Source of the DNA: Mactra quadrangularis
Taxonomy: Eukaryota; Mollusca; Bivalvia; Venerida; Mactridae
Direction: 5' to 3'
NCBI GenBank assembly: GCA_025267735.1
Contig: CM046309.1
Coordinates: 28,528,702-28,592,701, forward strand
Length of the DNA stretch: 64,000 nt
Of the stretch, positions 12,528 through 23,487 are shown piece after piece. The notes beneath the pieces were generated by a model. That model was not told where the DNA came from, made no database searches, and worked only from the letters and a program-made list of their open reading frames with translations. Numbering within the stretch: the first letter of the stretch is position 1; each line of letters starts with the position of its first letter. Both the position numbers and the translations under genes were made by a program.

Positions 12528-12825
12528 TTACATAGGACCACTAATGTTAAAACCTATTTTTTGACGTGGTGATGGATTGCCAGATTCCGTTAGTATTTGC
12601 TCATACAAGTTGTGACCACGCATCATCACTTCATCAACAACATTTGCAGACCAGTTTCGCAGACTTGGCACATGATTGCCTACCGTAAACAATATGACAG
12701 CCAATGCAATTGCCGTACACTGATAACCACAGGGAATTGTCAAGTTACCTCCCTTTGACTTTTCCAACATACCTTTAATATACTTATATACAAGGGGTAC
12801 AACTGCGTTTACTAGACCGATTCAT
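12528..12825 (-). pseudogene. Cysteine-peptidase-like fragment (C76/OTU-like, uncertain)
   Basis: The frame is open from ~12825 down to 12528, about 99 codons, with the first Met at 12770. It reads VPLVYKYIKGML, then TIPCGYQCTAIALA, then SLRNWSANVVDEVMMRGHNL. A Cys within a Q-C-x-A helix start, followed by a W...DEV...G..LY pattern, resembles papain-fold peptidases of the herpesvirus-tegument (C76) or OTU type found in some animal transposons. The catalytic His and Asp are not in the fragment. No other part of the protein was found nearby, so it is probably a captured or decayed piece. Family assignment is from memory of the pattern only. Confidence 0.4.
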
Positions 12826-13767
12826 CTAGATTTCTTATTTTGTGGCTCACAAAAAAAATACTGATACCCTAGTAGCACTTTAACCGCACGATTAAATTGA
12901 TTAAACATAACTCTTCGAGCTATGAATATTAAATGTTTCATAGGGCAGATCATTAAAACACTCGCCAACAAAAAACAATTCTTTTTGACAAATAGTTTTT
13001 AGATATTCAAAATATGAATTTCAAGACCTTTCTAGTGATATAAAATGCAAAATTGTTTGATGAAAAATGACTTAGTAATTGCAATTTTAAAATTACTGTG
13101 TTTTCATTATATTTACTCGCTATCATTTCTTGCCAACCAGCGAACGGTTACCTGTAGTATTTATCAGCTCCTTGTTACTATTTATAGACATCATAACAAT
13201 AACAATGAACTGGTGTATATGTGGAGCTGTGACTCTCAAAGTGTAAACCCCGGAAACTGGACGTAGTGAGGCTAATTTAATGATTATTGGGTTATATGTC
13301 AGACTTTTTACTAGAAACCGGTTCACATCTGGAGACGTAATTCATTTTACCCATAAAATATTGTGTTTGACACGTAACTTTTTATTGTTACAAAATAAAA
13401 ACACACTTTGGAAAGCAATAGAAGTCTACCCAAAAAAATTATCTACGAACGAAGCAAAATTTCGTAAAACACTGCATTACAATAGTGTGGCCTTTATTTT
13501 TTCGCGCGTGTCAGGGCCATCCAATCGAAGAGGGGGTTTTCAAGGAAATGTCTGTTTAGCTCTGATTATCTTGTAGTTTGTTGTAAGAAAGATTACTTGT
13601 TGTTAATATTCATAAAATTAATGCTTTTTATATGATACATACAAAATAAATGCCTGTATTTTGTTCCATTTGCATTTAGATGAACTGTACTATATTATCA
13701 TACTGTAAAATATACTGATTTCATTCAATATTGAACTTCAAAACATCCAAGATCATTGTAAAAATTT

Positions 13768-14110
13768 AGAATCAGCACTTCTAAAATTATAAAGGACCAA
13801 ACCTGGTGACTTTTTATGTAAAATAAATCCCTATATTAACCAAATAAATAAGAGATGGAATCAACAACAAACAGCTACTCAGCAAATTTAAATCCTCCTG
13901 AATGAAAATTTTAGGCTCTGCACCCCTATAAAATGATGGACCAAACCTGTTGACTTTTGGTGTATAAATAAAGTTTTAATATTATTCCAGTAAATAAATG
14001 ATGGGCCCAAATTATATTCAACTACTCAGTATACTTAAGTTCCTGAATGAGAATTTTAGAATCAGCACCCCTATAAAATGATAATGAACAAAACCTGTTA
14101 ACTTTTTCCT
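13768..14110 (+). repeat. Tandem repeat, 145-bp period, 2.3 units
   Basis: Units begin at 13768, 13913 and 14058 with A.AATCAGCACCCCTATAAAAT-like starts, and share GGACCAAACCTG.TGACTTTT and CTACTCAG...TCCTGAATGA.AATTTTAG. The spacing is 145 bp both times. Central tandem arrays of this length occur in non-autonomous Helitron-like 'pearl' elements of oysters; that link is only a suggestion. Confidence 0.8.
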
Positions 14111-14268
14111 TCAGGATTACTTAGGTATACTTAGCTGTTGTATGTTGTTTAGTCTGTAGTTTAATTTGTTTAATTAATAATCTTCTTCTTTCTAACAATA
14201 AGACTGTATTTATGCACTTAAAAGTTAACAGGTTTTGTTCATTATCATTTTATAGGGGTGCTGATTCT
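14058..14268. repeat. Inverted repeat made from the tandem unit
   Basis: 14221-14268 is the reverse complement of 14058-14105 (AGAATCAGCACCCC...GTTAAC), about 48 bp with a 115-bp spacer. Confidence 0.85.
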
Positions 14269-14434
14269 AAAATTAAGTTGTATTTTGTATTATTTACCAA
14301 AAGGCTATACTTTCGACACCAAAACGTATAGTCCATTAATAGAATCAGCACCCCTATAAAATTAAATGGACTATACGTTTTGGTGTCGAAAGTATAGCCT
14401 TTTGGTAAATAATACAAAATACAACTTAATTTTA
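14268..14434. repeat. Perfect 70-bp palindrome with 27-bp spacer
   Basis: Arms 14268-14337 and 14365-14434 are exact reverse complements. The spacer 14338-14364 contains the first 22 bases of the tandem unit (AGAATCAGCACCCC...). The same 23-residue peptide therefore appears on both strands and has no coding meaning. Confidence 0.95.
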
Positions 14435-15102
14435 AATCAGTCTGTTCGAATATCTCCGGCACGAACATTATTAGAAAAGGAAATCTTCTATCCTGTCCTA
14501 CCTGAATTCATAAGACGTGAGTCGACCTCTATTGTAAATTATTTTTACGCAGAAGGTGAACATATGACGTCACACGTCCAGATCATCTTTGTAGGGTTGA
14601 TGGAGCCGCTCTGTCTACGTCACTGTTCAACTTCTGTGTGTATCAAGAGTTAAAGTTTATGGAAGTTAAGCATTTCATTTATTACGTATAACTTCAGTAT
14701 ACATGTGTTAAAACGTGTACTAAATATAATTTAGGATTTAGAAAACAAAGGAACAACATTCTGTACACAAACGGTCTGATATCTTCACCGTCTATTTATA
14801 GAATGAAGGAACAAAGGTTCGACACGATCATCATAGTGACGTATGTAAACGTGAATACTTTACTGTTTTGTTACAAATATAGCAATGTCATGGTGATAAG
14901 CTTTGATATTTAGACCAAAAATTATTGATTTTCTCCGTAAAACTTCTTGGTTGAGTGCCAAAAAAATTGACTTCAAAAAAAATCCTGATGCGGTAATAAT
15001 TTTGAAGTGCGGGAGCAAAAAAAAAAAAAATATTTTTTTTCCATTTTCGGATTTTTAGGTGCGGGAAATCCGACGAACAAAAGATCAATTTGTTGTAGCC
15101 TA
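14435..15102. other. Interior of composite element, unassigned
   Basis: Holds the end of a forward open frame (to 14653) that starts inside the palindrome and matches no family, then at 14950-15070 a poly-A/poly-T module related to 12330-12425. Confidence 0.4.
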
Positions 15103-15235
15103 ATAGTGTTTTCGTCTAGATGAAAGCTACGCATTGATTGGTCGACACAAAGTTCATCTCGACGTGTCCTTCAACGGAGAAAGTAGAGAGCCTGTACGAC
15201 AACGCTATACAGGATATCTGTTTACGGAGAGTGGA
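15103..15235 (+). repeat. Right-end copy of the 403-bp unit
   Basis: AATAGTGTTTTCGTCTAGATG through TATCTGTTTACGGAGAG matches 16527-16663, with several substitutions. It is more diverged than the outer copies. Confidence 0.8.
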
Positions 15236-16262
15236 GAAGAACCATTCTCTCATTAGGCTAAATGTTTCACTTACTATTATAGCAAAATAAGATTATTTCA
15301 AGTTTCGACATATCCTAACATTAATTTAAACATTTAAATCGTACTCTTCTTAAAATGTCAATTGATTTATGCTTAGAAATAATTACTGAAAAGACCGTTA
15401 ATCAAAAAGTAGTTCATCCAGGATAATAGAAAATCCCTAACATTCAAAGGGAGCTAACTTGGTAATTACACAATAACACTTTTATACTAGAGTGTTCCTC
15501 AAGTTATCTAACTTGGGTCAATTTATATCAGTTAAAAGAAATTCAATCATATAATATCTGATCGAGGGGTCGTGATATTATTTCTACGGCCATTCTCACT
15601 CATACCAATGATTCTTAATCATGTAGGGCAGTTGTCAGTCACTGACGAAAGTATGCGCTTAGTAGTTGGTTAACAGCTGAATCCAGAAATTTAGTCTTTC
15701 CAGGAACAGTGAGTAGGTTGCCTGATCGCCGTTATTTAAATTATAAAATGTGTTGCTACAGTGTTAAACACAACAAAAAATATCTATCTATTTAAAGTTC
15801 CGCAACATCTCCACAGCAACGTACTATAAGGTTTTATTCACAAGGTTAGCACCGGTGGTCAATGATCGCTCATCCACACATATTCACGTCTTACCATTCG
15901 GAATTTTCGTCTATTTTTACGAAGACATTCCTCGGACATCTGAAGTGGTAATAGTACAAGTTATAAGACCAGGCAAATAACTCACAGGTAAGTAGTGCTA
16001 GTATTGCACGGGTGTTTTAAGAATATCTTCAAGCTAAAAATCCACAGTTAGTCAAGTTAAACAAAGACATTGAATCTGTAGGAAGGCCCTCCGACTATTT
16101 TGGTTAAATGTATCATTTCATACAGAATAAAAACCTACCAACGATTTGTTTTTCCTATTCAAAAAAAGGACGCCGACTTGTCACTGTAGCACGCAGCAAA
16201 GGAATATCTTTTTCCTGGGTGTTAGCAAAATTAATGGTATAAAACTGGCGTTGGATATGACA
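15236..16262. other. Spacer within composite element, with SINE tail
   Basis: At ~15600-15650, ACCAATGATTCTTAATCATG followed by TAGGGCAGTTGTCAGTCACTGAC resembles the tail of the SINE at 20838-21000. A CAG|GTAAGTAG donor-like site lies at 15989, but the sequence before it is not open. Confidence 0.45.
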
Positions 16263-16665
16263 CAATCTGATTAAAACCAGATCTAAAATTTTACCGCTCG
16301 CATACTCGCTAATTTAGATCTGGCCTTTTCCAAACGAAGGTCACGTTCAAGTGACCTTTTCTCATCATAATATTCATGACGAAATTGTTATGATACGTAA
16401 CTTGTTTACATCGTCTACGTCACGCAATTTGAAATGAGCCACCCAATCGCAGACTGTGAATAATACCGCTGTTAAATTTGCATGCAAACCTTGGTCTAAA
16501 AATAGAAATTACGAAATCAAAATGTGATTAATAGTATTTTCGTCTAGATGAAAGCTACGCATTGATTGGTCTACAAAAAGTTCATCTCGACGTGACCTTG
16601 CATTGACTAAGTAGAGATCCAGTACGACAACGCGAGTAGAACAGGATCTCTGTTTACGGAGATTA
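16263..16665 (+). mobile_element. Full 403-bp non-autonomous unit (CAATCT ... AGATTA)
   Basis: Reference copy of the family seen at 3048, 12024 and 15103. 5' subterminal hairpin: CCAGATCTAAAAT pairs with AATTTAGATCTGG. 3' hairpin: ATCTC-TGTTTAC-GGAGAT at 16647-16664. No ORF. Confidence 0.8.
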
Positions 16666-16674
16666 GTAACATCC

Positions 16675-17204
16675 GTGCCACAAAGACACGAAAAGTCTTT
16701 TGCAATACAAATCTACTTTTCAAATTCTTTCCTTCCGGATACAATAAGAAATTGGAATTTGCTCCCAACTGAAGTGTGAGAAGCACAAACATTGCAGTTG
16801 TTTAAACATGGTTTGACGACACTTCATCAAAGATACCAAATTCCCAAATACTACTACGAAGGTGGTCGAGCTAACTCAATAATCACACAGTCTAAGAACA
16901 CATTGTAGCATCCTCAAAGGACACATCTTCTCTAAAAATATCATTGACAATCGAAACCGTGTCTGTGGACAAATAGAAACAACGAACCACTATCTTCTAG
17001 AATGTCCTCTGAAATAGAAACAACGAAGCACTATCTCTGTTTGAACATCAACGACAAGTCCTTTATGAAAATTTACAACAATTTAATACGACATTAACTG
17101 AACAAAAACTTCTATTTGGCGATGAGACATTTGACCTCAAGACGAATTTAACACTATTAAAATGTATTCATAATTTCATAAAAAATACAAGAAGATGTGT
17201 TTAA
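16675..17204 (+). pseudogene. LINE reverse-transcriptase ORF, C-terminal fragment 2
   Basis: Continues fragment 1 in phase after the duplicated GTAACATCC: VPQRHEKSFAIQIYFSN, then SFLPDTIRNWNLLPTEV, the conserved C-terminal motif of this RT family. After frame changes come GHIFSKNIIDNRNRVCGQI and ETTNHYLLECPL, a Cys/His zinc-like tail, and QRQVLYENLQQFNTTLTEQ... ending with TAA at 17202. A ~55-bp tandem duplication (AATAGAAACAACGAA.CACTATCT at ~16973 and ~17016) sits inside. Several stops; non-functional. Confidence 0.82.
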
Positions 17205-17580
17205 ACATTTGACCATTCGTAATAAATCAAAACTGCCTATAGTTCTCGAAGGACTGACTTCTTCTGTATCATTAACTTCATAAATATCCTACACTATCTC
17301 TTCCTGCCTTCATATTTTTTTCCTCTGTCTGTCTTTCTCTCTGTCTTTAACCGTGTCTGCGTTCATCTACTAGCTATTATATTAGAATATTAAATATGTA
17401 ACCGGTAATTTGTGTATTTTGTTATTTTTTTATTTGTTTTTTTTTTTTTTAATTTGGGGAGAGAGATAACAAAATTAGCTTTTAAAGTTATCTTCTCAAT
17501 CCTCTGTATTGCAACATTTGACTATTACTGTATATATGTAATTAATTGTGTATTTACCTGAATAAATATTGTTTAAACCA
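17205..17580 (+). other. Probable LINE 3' untranslated region
   Basis: Pyrimidine-rich (CTGTCTGTCTTTCTCTCTG, a T run at 17437-17450), ending with AATAAATATTG near 17561. Assigned by position after the ORF stop. Confidence 0.5.
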
Positions 17581-17860
17581 ATGTAAGAGTCATGTATAAA
17601 TGTAATTATTTCTTTGAACAGTTAGTGATACATGTATGCTCAACATCTCGACCCAAATTTTATTTTAAAAAATGACTGTAGGTGAATATGCATGCCCAAG
17701 TAATATAAGTTGTAAAAAAGAATGACTATTTAATACAATACAAGTTCGCGTAATTGAACACGATGCTTCATTCGGAAAATCACTCGGGTGATTCCGAAAG
17801 CTGACGATCAAATGACAGTGTGTTACGCAGCAATCGCCGTCATGTTCCGAATACACAATG
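17581..17860. other. Unassigned spacer
   Basis: No recognised feature before the hAT-like element. Confidence 0.4.
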
Positions 17861-18165
17861 CATGGGCGGATCCAGCGGGGGGGGGGGGTGTCAGGGGTGT
17901 CCGGACCCCCCCCCCCCCCCTAGAATTTAGAAAATGTACATGTCCATTAGTGTATTTCTAGCTTGTAAGTCATTTGTAAGTAGTATGAAACAATTTTTCT
18001 CGGTGCTTAACATTATGATAGATTAAATGGTTACGTAGTTTTTATCATCTATATGTTGCCTTTTTTCTTCAAAATGTGTATAATGTGGTCATGGTTCGGA
18101 CCCCCCCCCCCCTGAAAAGTTCGGACCCCCTCCCCCCCTAGAAAAAAATCCTGGATCCGCCCCTG
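17861..18165. mobile_element. 305-bp hAT-like miniature element with G/C homopolymers
   Basis: Left end CATGGGCGGATCCAG (17861-17875) and right end CTGGATCCGCCCCTG (18151-18165) are inverted with one mismatch; CAGGGGCGGATCCAG is a typical animal hAT terminus. CAATG occurs directly on both sides (17856-17860, 18166-18170), shorter than the usual 8-bp hAT duplication. Long G and C runs lie just inside each end and again at ~18100-18140. Confidence 0.75.
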
Positions 18166-18170
18166 CAATG

Positions 18171-18857
18171 CTTATGAATGTATGGTACAATGAACCAACA
18201 GTATAATTAATACGGTCTATTGAAGAACTCACTTTTTCATATTGGAAGATGTTTTGAGATCCTTGCCCCAATGAAATGATATCAAGTATTAAAAGGAAAC
18301 CAACGAGAAGAACATAAACTTGTTCTGAGAGGTCAAAAGTAATGATATCCGCCGATTTTTATTATTTAAAAAAGTCATTTGCTAGCAACAAAGGGAAGTT
18401 AATCTGGAGAGAATGTTAACTGTATATATATAAGTTTTCTCCCTTTATTTGTTATCTCGGTATTTATTTGAGAAGTCAAATATGAAATAAATTAACGCTT
18501 ATATCTGAATATTGAAAATGATAGCGTAAAGAAAAAGCTAACTTTACTGATAGGTTAATTAAAGTGAAGTATTAATGTGACATATCATAAGAATACAGAA
18601 CAGAACACACTTAACTATAAAAGAGCGGAATAGAAAATAATATACATGCATAGGCTAATGGGATAAGTAGTAGTACTTAAATTAAAACACAATCTGATTT
18701 AGATAATACGAGGTTCTGTAAAAATGATGTGGGTCTAGTCATTTTTAACACATAAACGGTGTTGTATGAATAAACTGTTAGAATTTAAAAAGTAAAATTC
18801 GGTTTAGAGTCTGCTTCCATAAACATGTTCTGCAGTGCCTACAAGTTGTACGTTACC
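18171..18857. other. Unassigned A/T-rich stretch
   Basis: Nothing recognised. Confidence 0.4.
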
Positions 18858-19045
18858 TCTGATCATTAAAATCACCTTCAAGCAGGTGATCTTTCACATT
18901 GCCAATTTTAACCTGGGTGGAGTGAAATACCTTTAAGTAAATTTCTTGCTCAAGGAAAATAAGCCGTGCCTTAATTGAGTTTCGAACTCCATACCTCTCG
19001 AACTTTAAGCGCCTACATGTACCACTGTACCATGACTCCTGAAAT
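18858..19045 (-). mobile_element. tRNA-derived SINE with conserved mollusc core, copy 1
   Basis: On the minus strand: tRNA-like head with a degenerate A box (GGTACAGTGGTAC) and B-box-like GAGTTCGAAACTC, then CTTGAGCAAGAAATTTACTT, TTCACTCCACCCAGG, GATCACCTGC and TGATTTTAATGATCAG. The core matches 34620-34850 and 44686-44892. Confidence 0.75.
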
Positions 19046-19359
19046 CTAGTTATTCACATTGTTCATACTTTGTGATTATAGTTTCACTTGTTCATAACGC
19101 AGAATTACGGGGAACTGATTCAAAAACCGCCTACCTACTAGTGTCAAATGATTTTGGGACTCGCAGTTGAGAACAATAGTACTTCATTAACCAATTTAGC
19201 AGTGGCAAGCGCTCTTTGTTTGCTATCAGTCTAATTATACTCTGATGTCTTTTTAATTTACCGTGTTGCCTCGTTGTTGTCTTATATTTCTTTTTGATAA
19301 GACAGGAATCACGGGCAGAGAATGGCATATATGTATGTCTATGTACTTATGTTGATGGT
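19046..19359. other. Unassigned stretch upstream of a LINE-like tail
   Basis: Open frame on the minus strand (19131-19328) with no recognised domain. Confidence 0.35.
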
Positions 19360-19490
19360 ATTTTTGTTGTTGTTGTATATTCATTATGTTTAATTATGTT
19401 TGATTGTATATACATACTTGTAAAACTGTATTTATTGTAAATATGTTTTGCTCTCCAATTTTGGAGGAATAAAAGAATCTAATATAATCA
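19360..19490 (+). repeat. LINE-like 3' tail
   Basis: TTTTGCTCTCCAATTTTGGAGGAATAAAAG: a CTCCAA/TTGGAG stem-loop directly before AATAAA, typical of CR1/jockey-like 3' ends. A related tail lies at 23060-23110. Confidence 0.5.
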
Positions 19491-20610
19491 CTGCCGCGAA
19501 ACTCTATTACTATTATTCTAATTGGAAGTACGTGTACAGATTTGTCTCAGCGTCGATTTTTTTAAATATATTAATATACATCGAAAATTCATAACTGTAA
19601 TTTTTACTGAATGATATAACATATGCGGCTCCATCCGGAAGAATTTCTCTAAGAATGTGATATAAAATGGTGTTAATAGCATGTTGAAAATAAGCATTCA
19701 AAATTATATCTTTGGGTTTCCTGAACTAAAATAAGTATAACCCTGTATCAGCCCCAGTTCAAGACGCATTAATAGTTATCTATAATAAGTAAGACTTAAT
19801 TTTGAATCATTTCAACTTTTACTGCCTTACGTCATTGAACCAATCTGATAATAGTTAAAATGCCATTAATCAAAGCGATGTTTAACCAACCTGTCGTAGG
19901 TTGAGCCATGTTCACAAAGGCCTCATATCAACACTTTTGTAAGCTTAATTCAAATCCAGAGATTTATCAAAAAGGTCTTTCAAAAGCTCGACAGTTGCCC
20001 TATCTTGTGAAAGTGTTTACACAAAGTTATCTAAATACTTAGATAAGCCCAATCTATTATATGCCAGTTAGACGAATTATAGGCATTTAAGTAAATGATA
20101 AAATGAATAGCATTGCACAAATAAAGGGGGTTACATATTAATACACTCTCTGCTCTTTTAATGGATTTCAGTGTTGACATAGACTGGTACTCTGAGAAGA
20201 ATTTCTATAGAATCGTATACTTAATGTCGCCGGGGTCTTGACTGATATTAAAGAAGTCTATAGACATTGATGTCACAGTTCTCTATACGGTCGACCTTTT
20301 TGTGAATATACATTTTTATACATCTCTGATAAAGTTACCATTTTAAAATTAATCAATGATAAGCATTTGTTATTTATTTATCCTTTCTGTATCACGGCTT
20401 AAGAATTTATTCAATGCTAGACTCCAACTCATTAGTTCTAATGGTGGTTATATCCATACGTGGAATCGCCACTTTGAATTAGAATATACATTCTTAGCGC
20501 ACCTAGAAAACAAAAGTAAATAAAATCTGAGTGATTCAACTTATAGGACCTACCTATTTGATAGTTACCTAAGATCTGTTCGATATGGCTGAGCATTTTT
20601 CTTTACCTTC
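19491..20610. other. Unassigned A/T-rich stretch
   Basis: Nothing recognised. Confidence 0.4.
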
Positions 20611-20690
20611 ACGGCTCGCTCCCATGGTCCGAGTGGTTTAACCTCACTTATATATGGTTTTGGATTCCAACCCATAAAGCTAACATTGGT
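20611..20690 (+). repeat. Degenerate tRNA-like (SINE head) sequence
   Basis: TGGTCCGAGTGGTTTAA (A-box-like, Ser/Leu type) and GGATTCCAACCC (B-box-like) at 20625 and 20662. The arms do not pair well, so it is not a tRNA gene. It faces the SINE at 20838-21000. Confidence 0.35.
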
Positions 20691-20837
20691 TTTTATGTCA
20701 GAAAGTAGGAATATATTAACGGGGTAATAATGTTATTAAATCCCAAGTAAGGTGATTTTGTGAACTGTCAGTCACAGTTTAAGGTTTAGTTTTTCGTCAT
20801 TGCAACACATTGTAGAATTTAATATTACGGCGGTCAG

Positions 20838-21000
20838 TCAGACTAGGCCCTACATGATTTAGAATCAGTGGTAGGAGGAAGAATAGCCGGAAAAAAATTT
20901 CATGACAAACCTCAAGGAAAGTATGCACCGCCCGGGAATCGAACCCATGACCCATTGATCGTAAACTTGTGTTCTACCCACTGAGCTAGTCGTTTGGCTC
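20838..21000 (-). mobile_element. tRNA-derived SINE, second family
   Basis: The minus-strand head reads TAGCTCAGTGGGTAGAACA (A box) and GGGTTCGATTCCC (B box). The acceptor stem does not pair, so it is not a tRNA gene. The tail CACTGATTCTAAATCATGTA with GGGCCTAGTCTGACTGACCG is shared with ~15600-15650. Confidence 0.75.
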
Positions 21001-23059
21001 TATCAGTCCCATAATGCTATGGCTGTCGAAAACGCATACATGCACAACAAATCTGAAAACAAATCTTTACTCGCAAAATATTCAACTATTTATACAATGG
21101 TGCTGTATTAATGAAGCATTGATTGTAGACACCCACATAAAATCTCACTTAAACTGTCATTCAGTTATGAATTTTTGGGTGTCAATAAAAGTACTACAGT
21201 TTCATAGAAAATAATAAATTATTCATATTTTTTTATGATTTTTATTTTCTTCTTTTTCATCTTATGAATTTATTAGTCCTAATGTTCGATCGAGAGATCA
21301 GTATTATTTCCAAAATTCTGAACAAAGCTTATTTAGGTCAATGTATGGAAGGCAGTGCCAGATTTGTTTCAGGAATATGAGTTATATTCCTTTTTCCCAA
21401 GAGATTTTGAGACTCCAAATAAGTTTCTAAACAAATATTAACCACTGTCTTTAGTCACGTGATCTACAAAAATAACTAGTAAGCTTCACAAGCATAGGGT
21501 TTTCACCGATATGTCTTTCTAGACTATTAAACGTATGACATTTTAAAGCCCATAAAATAACTACTACCTTACTCTTCCCGGAAATTCCCAGACGGACTCA
21601 TGATTATTGACAGTTTGCTAAAAACCGCCGCACAATAATGAATCGAGCGCCAAACTGGTTTTTTGCAAAAGAAATTTGTGCCGAGAATTTACAGAAAACA
21701 AAAACAATTTACCGGCTAACATAGGCATTTTCGGATAAAGAAATGTAATAGCTATTTTATGCGCTATTTGAATCGTTTTTATTTTTGACTGCTGGAATAA
21801 TATGACGAATTTCAAGTGTGCGTTTTATATTCTGAAGACCACGTGACAATATACCCTATAACTAACATATCTTTAATATTGACCTGAGATATCCATGATA
21901 GGTTCATGAACACTATGGCCCCATCTGGATACGCCACGTTAACAATACTTCTGCAATAACAACAGGAATGCTTTTGTCATTGAGAACACAAACCATCCTT
22001 TTATGTTCAGAAACATTTACAAATTTTATGTTTTATTATTTTTCATATATTTCCACGGTTGAATGCGCAGGGACCATTATTTTATTCAAAACGCCATAAT
22101 GTTATTCTGTAGCAATACTGGTTAACATTTATGTAGATAATGTTCACAAAGTGTTATGTTTTGTGTTGAAATGATGAAAGGGAAATGTACCCAGTATTGA
22201 ACAAAGGTAATGCCTTTAATTTTGCATTTTTATAACAAAAATTGTTTTATGGATATTTTATGCAATAAAAACAAAAGCATATCAAATGTATTGAAGTAAT
22301 TGTGGAGAAATAGTGTTAAGATTTATTTGAAGCAGAGTAAAAGAAATAACATTAGTTTTTTTTTACTTGTATTTTATGCTGTTTATCATGTATCATTTAA
22401 TTTTGGTTATTTACGACGGGTGTTTTACCAAACCAGTTTTGCAGGACTCCTTGTTTTCAATGATCGTCACCACGTTCACAAAGGATCGATATATTCTTAA
22501 TATTCCTATTGCCCTGTCGCGACCAGGAGTCGATGACGCATTTGGTTCAAATCGAATATGCCAACCAATACATGACGATCGAATAACATGAATGTTCTTA
22601 TCATGATCGATTATGTGTTCATACCATAAACACGTAATATTGTCAGTACTTTGATATCCATTGAAATATTAACGTGGTCATTTTATTTATTTCATTCATA
22701 AATTGAAAGTCGTCATAATAATTTGTCTTTTTCGGCATGACATTAGTGTCAGAAAATATGAGTTAATTTATTATACACAAATCATACTGCAACAATGTTA
22801 AGACGGTATATTCATCGTTACATTGTTACGATTTTCATGATATGGAGCAATCAGGAATTAATTGACTGGTTAAGACCAAGCTGTGGTCATTAATTGGCTC
22901 CCAATTACCTCTGGAAGTTAAAAAGCACTTGCAAAACACACACATGTTGAACTTTTGAAACATTTCAATAACCTTTCCATAATTTTGTATTTGTTTACAG
23001 AAACTAACGTTTAATATACAGGATTGCATTTTTCAATTTAGTCATACACTGCTTGTAAA
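21001..23059. other. Unassigned A/T-rich intergenic or intronic sequence
   Basis: No gene or element recognised. All open frames are under 75 codons with A/T-driven composition. Confidence 0.4.
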
Positions 23060-23110
23060 GATGCTGTAATTTCTATGTAACTCTCCAAAACTGGAGGTAA
23101 TAAAAGTATT
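23060..23110 (+). repeat. LINE-like 3' tail
   Basis: AACTCTCCAAAACTGGAGGTAATAAAAG: same hairpin plus AATAAA arrangement as 19360-19490. Confidence 0.45.
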
Positions 23111-23487
23111 CCTTACAGCTGAAATCTTTGTTTTCTGGACCCCGCCCCATTTATACAACCAATGCCCTGCTCTGATGTTCCCAATCAAAACTAGGAACCA
23201 GTACTAGTTTAGACATCCTGTTCACCTGATATGTCAAACAAAATTAAATCTAATTTGCATCAGATCAGGTTTATACTTAATTTAAGGGAATGTGAAGATT
23301 TAATATAAAAACGTTAATTTCTGTGAGGAGCGTCGGTTATTTGTCCTAGCCAACAATCACGAAGACCGTCAGTGACCCCTAATAATTAAGGGTTTAAATT
23401 TCAAATCCAAGCTTTAAATCGGTGTCATATAGCATATTAATGTTAAGTACATCCTATATTTGCGTATAAAATTCAACGATTAAAAAT
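23111..23487. other. Spacer, no feature
   Basis: Nothing recognised. Confidence 0.35.

Larger units (their letters stand above)
12024..16665 (+). mobile_element. 4.64-kb composite DNA-element insertion in the LINE, with 9-bp target duplication
   Basis: GTAACATCC occurs at 12015-12023 and again at 16666-16674, flanking the insertion exactly, and removing it rejoins the LINE reading frame. The insertion starts CAATCTGATTAAAACC and ends TTTACGGAGATTA, the same termini as the 98-bp element at 3048. Internally the order is: left-end copy (12024-12288), other repeat material with a peptidase-like fragment (12289-15100), a right-end copy (15103-15235), ~1 kb spacer, then a full 403-bp unit (16263-16665). 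The unit at 16263 has no target duplication of its own at its left side, so the whole block appears to have moved, or grown, as one piece. Confidence 0.72.

Noticed and set aside
13768..14110. CRISPR-like array
   Set aside because: 145-bp units without short conserved repeats and unique spacers, in eukaryotic DNA.
14250..14653. Two ORFs on opposite strands sharing the same 23-residue peptide
   Set aside because: Explained entirely by the perfect palindrome at 14268-14434.
12024..16665. LTR retrotransposon interpretation of the direct repeats
   Set aside because: 9-bp duplication, CAATCT/AGATTG ends rather than TG...CA, an additional internal partial copy, and no gag-pol, primer-binding site or polypurine tract.
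18089..18271. Gly-rich minus-strand ORF
   Set aside because: Translation of the C-runs of the hAT-like MITE.
20930..21000. Possible tRNA gene
   Set aside because: A and B boxes are good but the acceptor stem does not pair; it is the head of a SINE.
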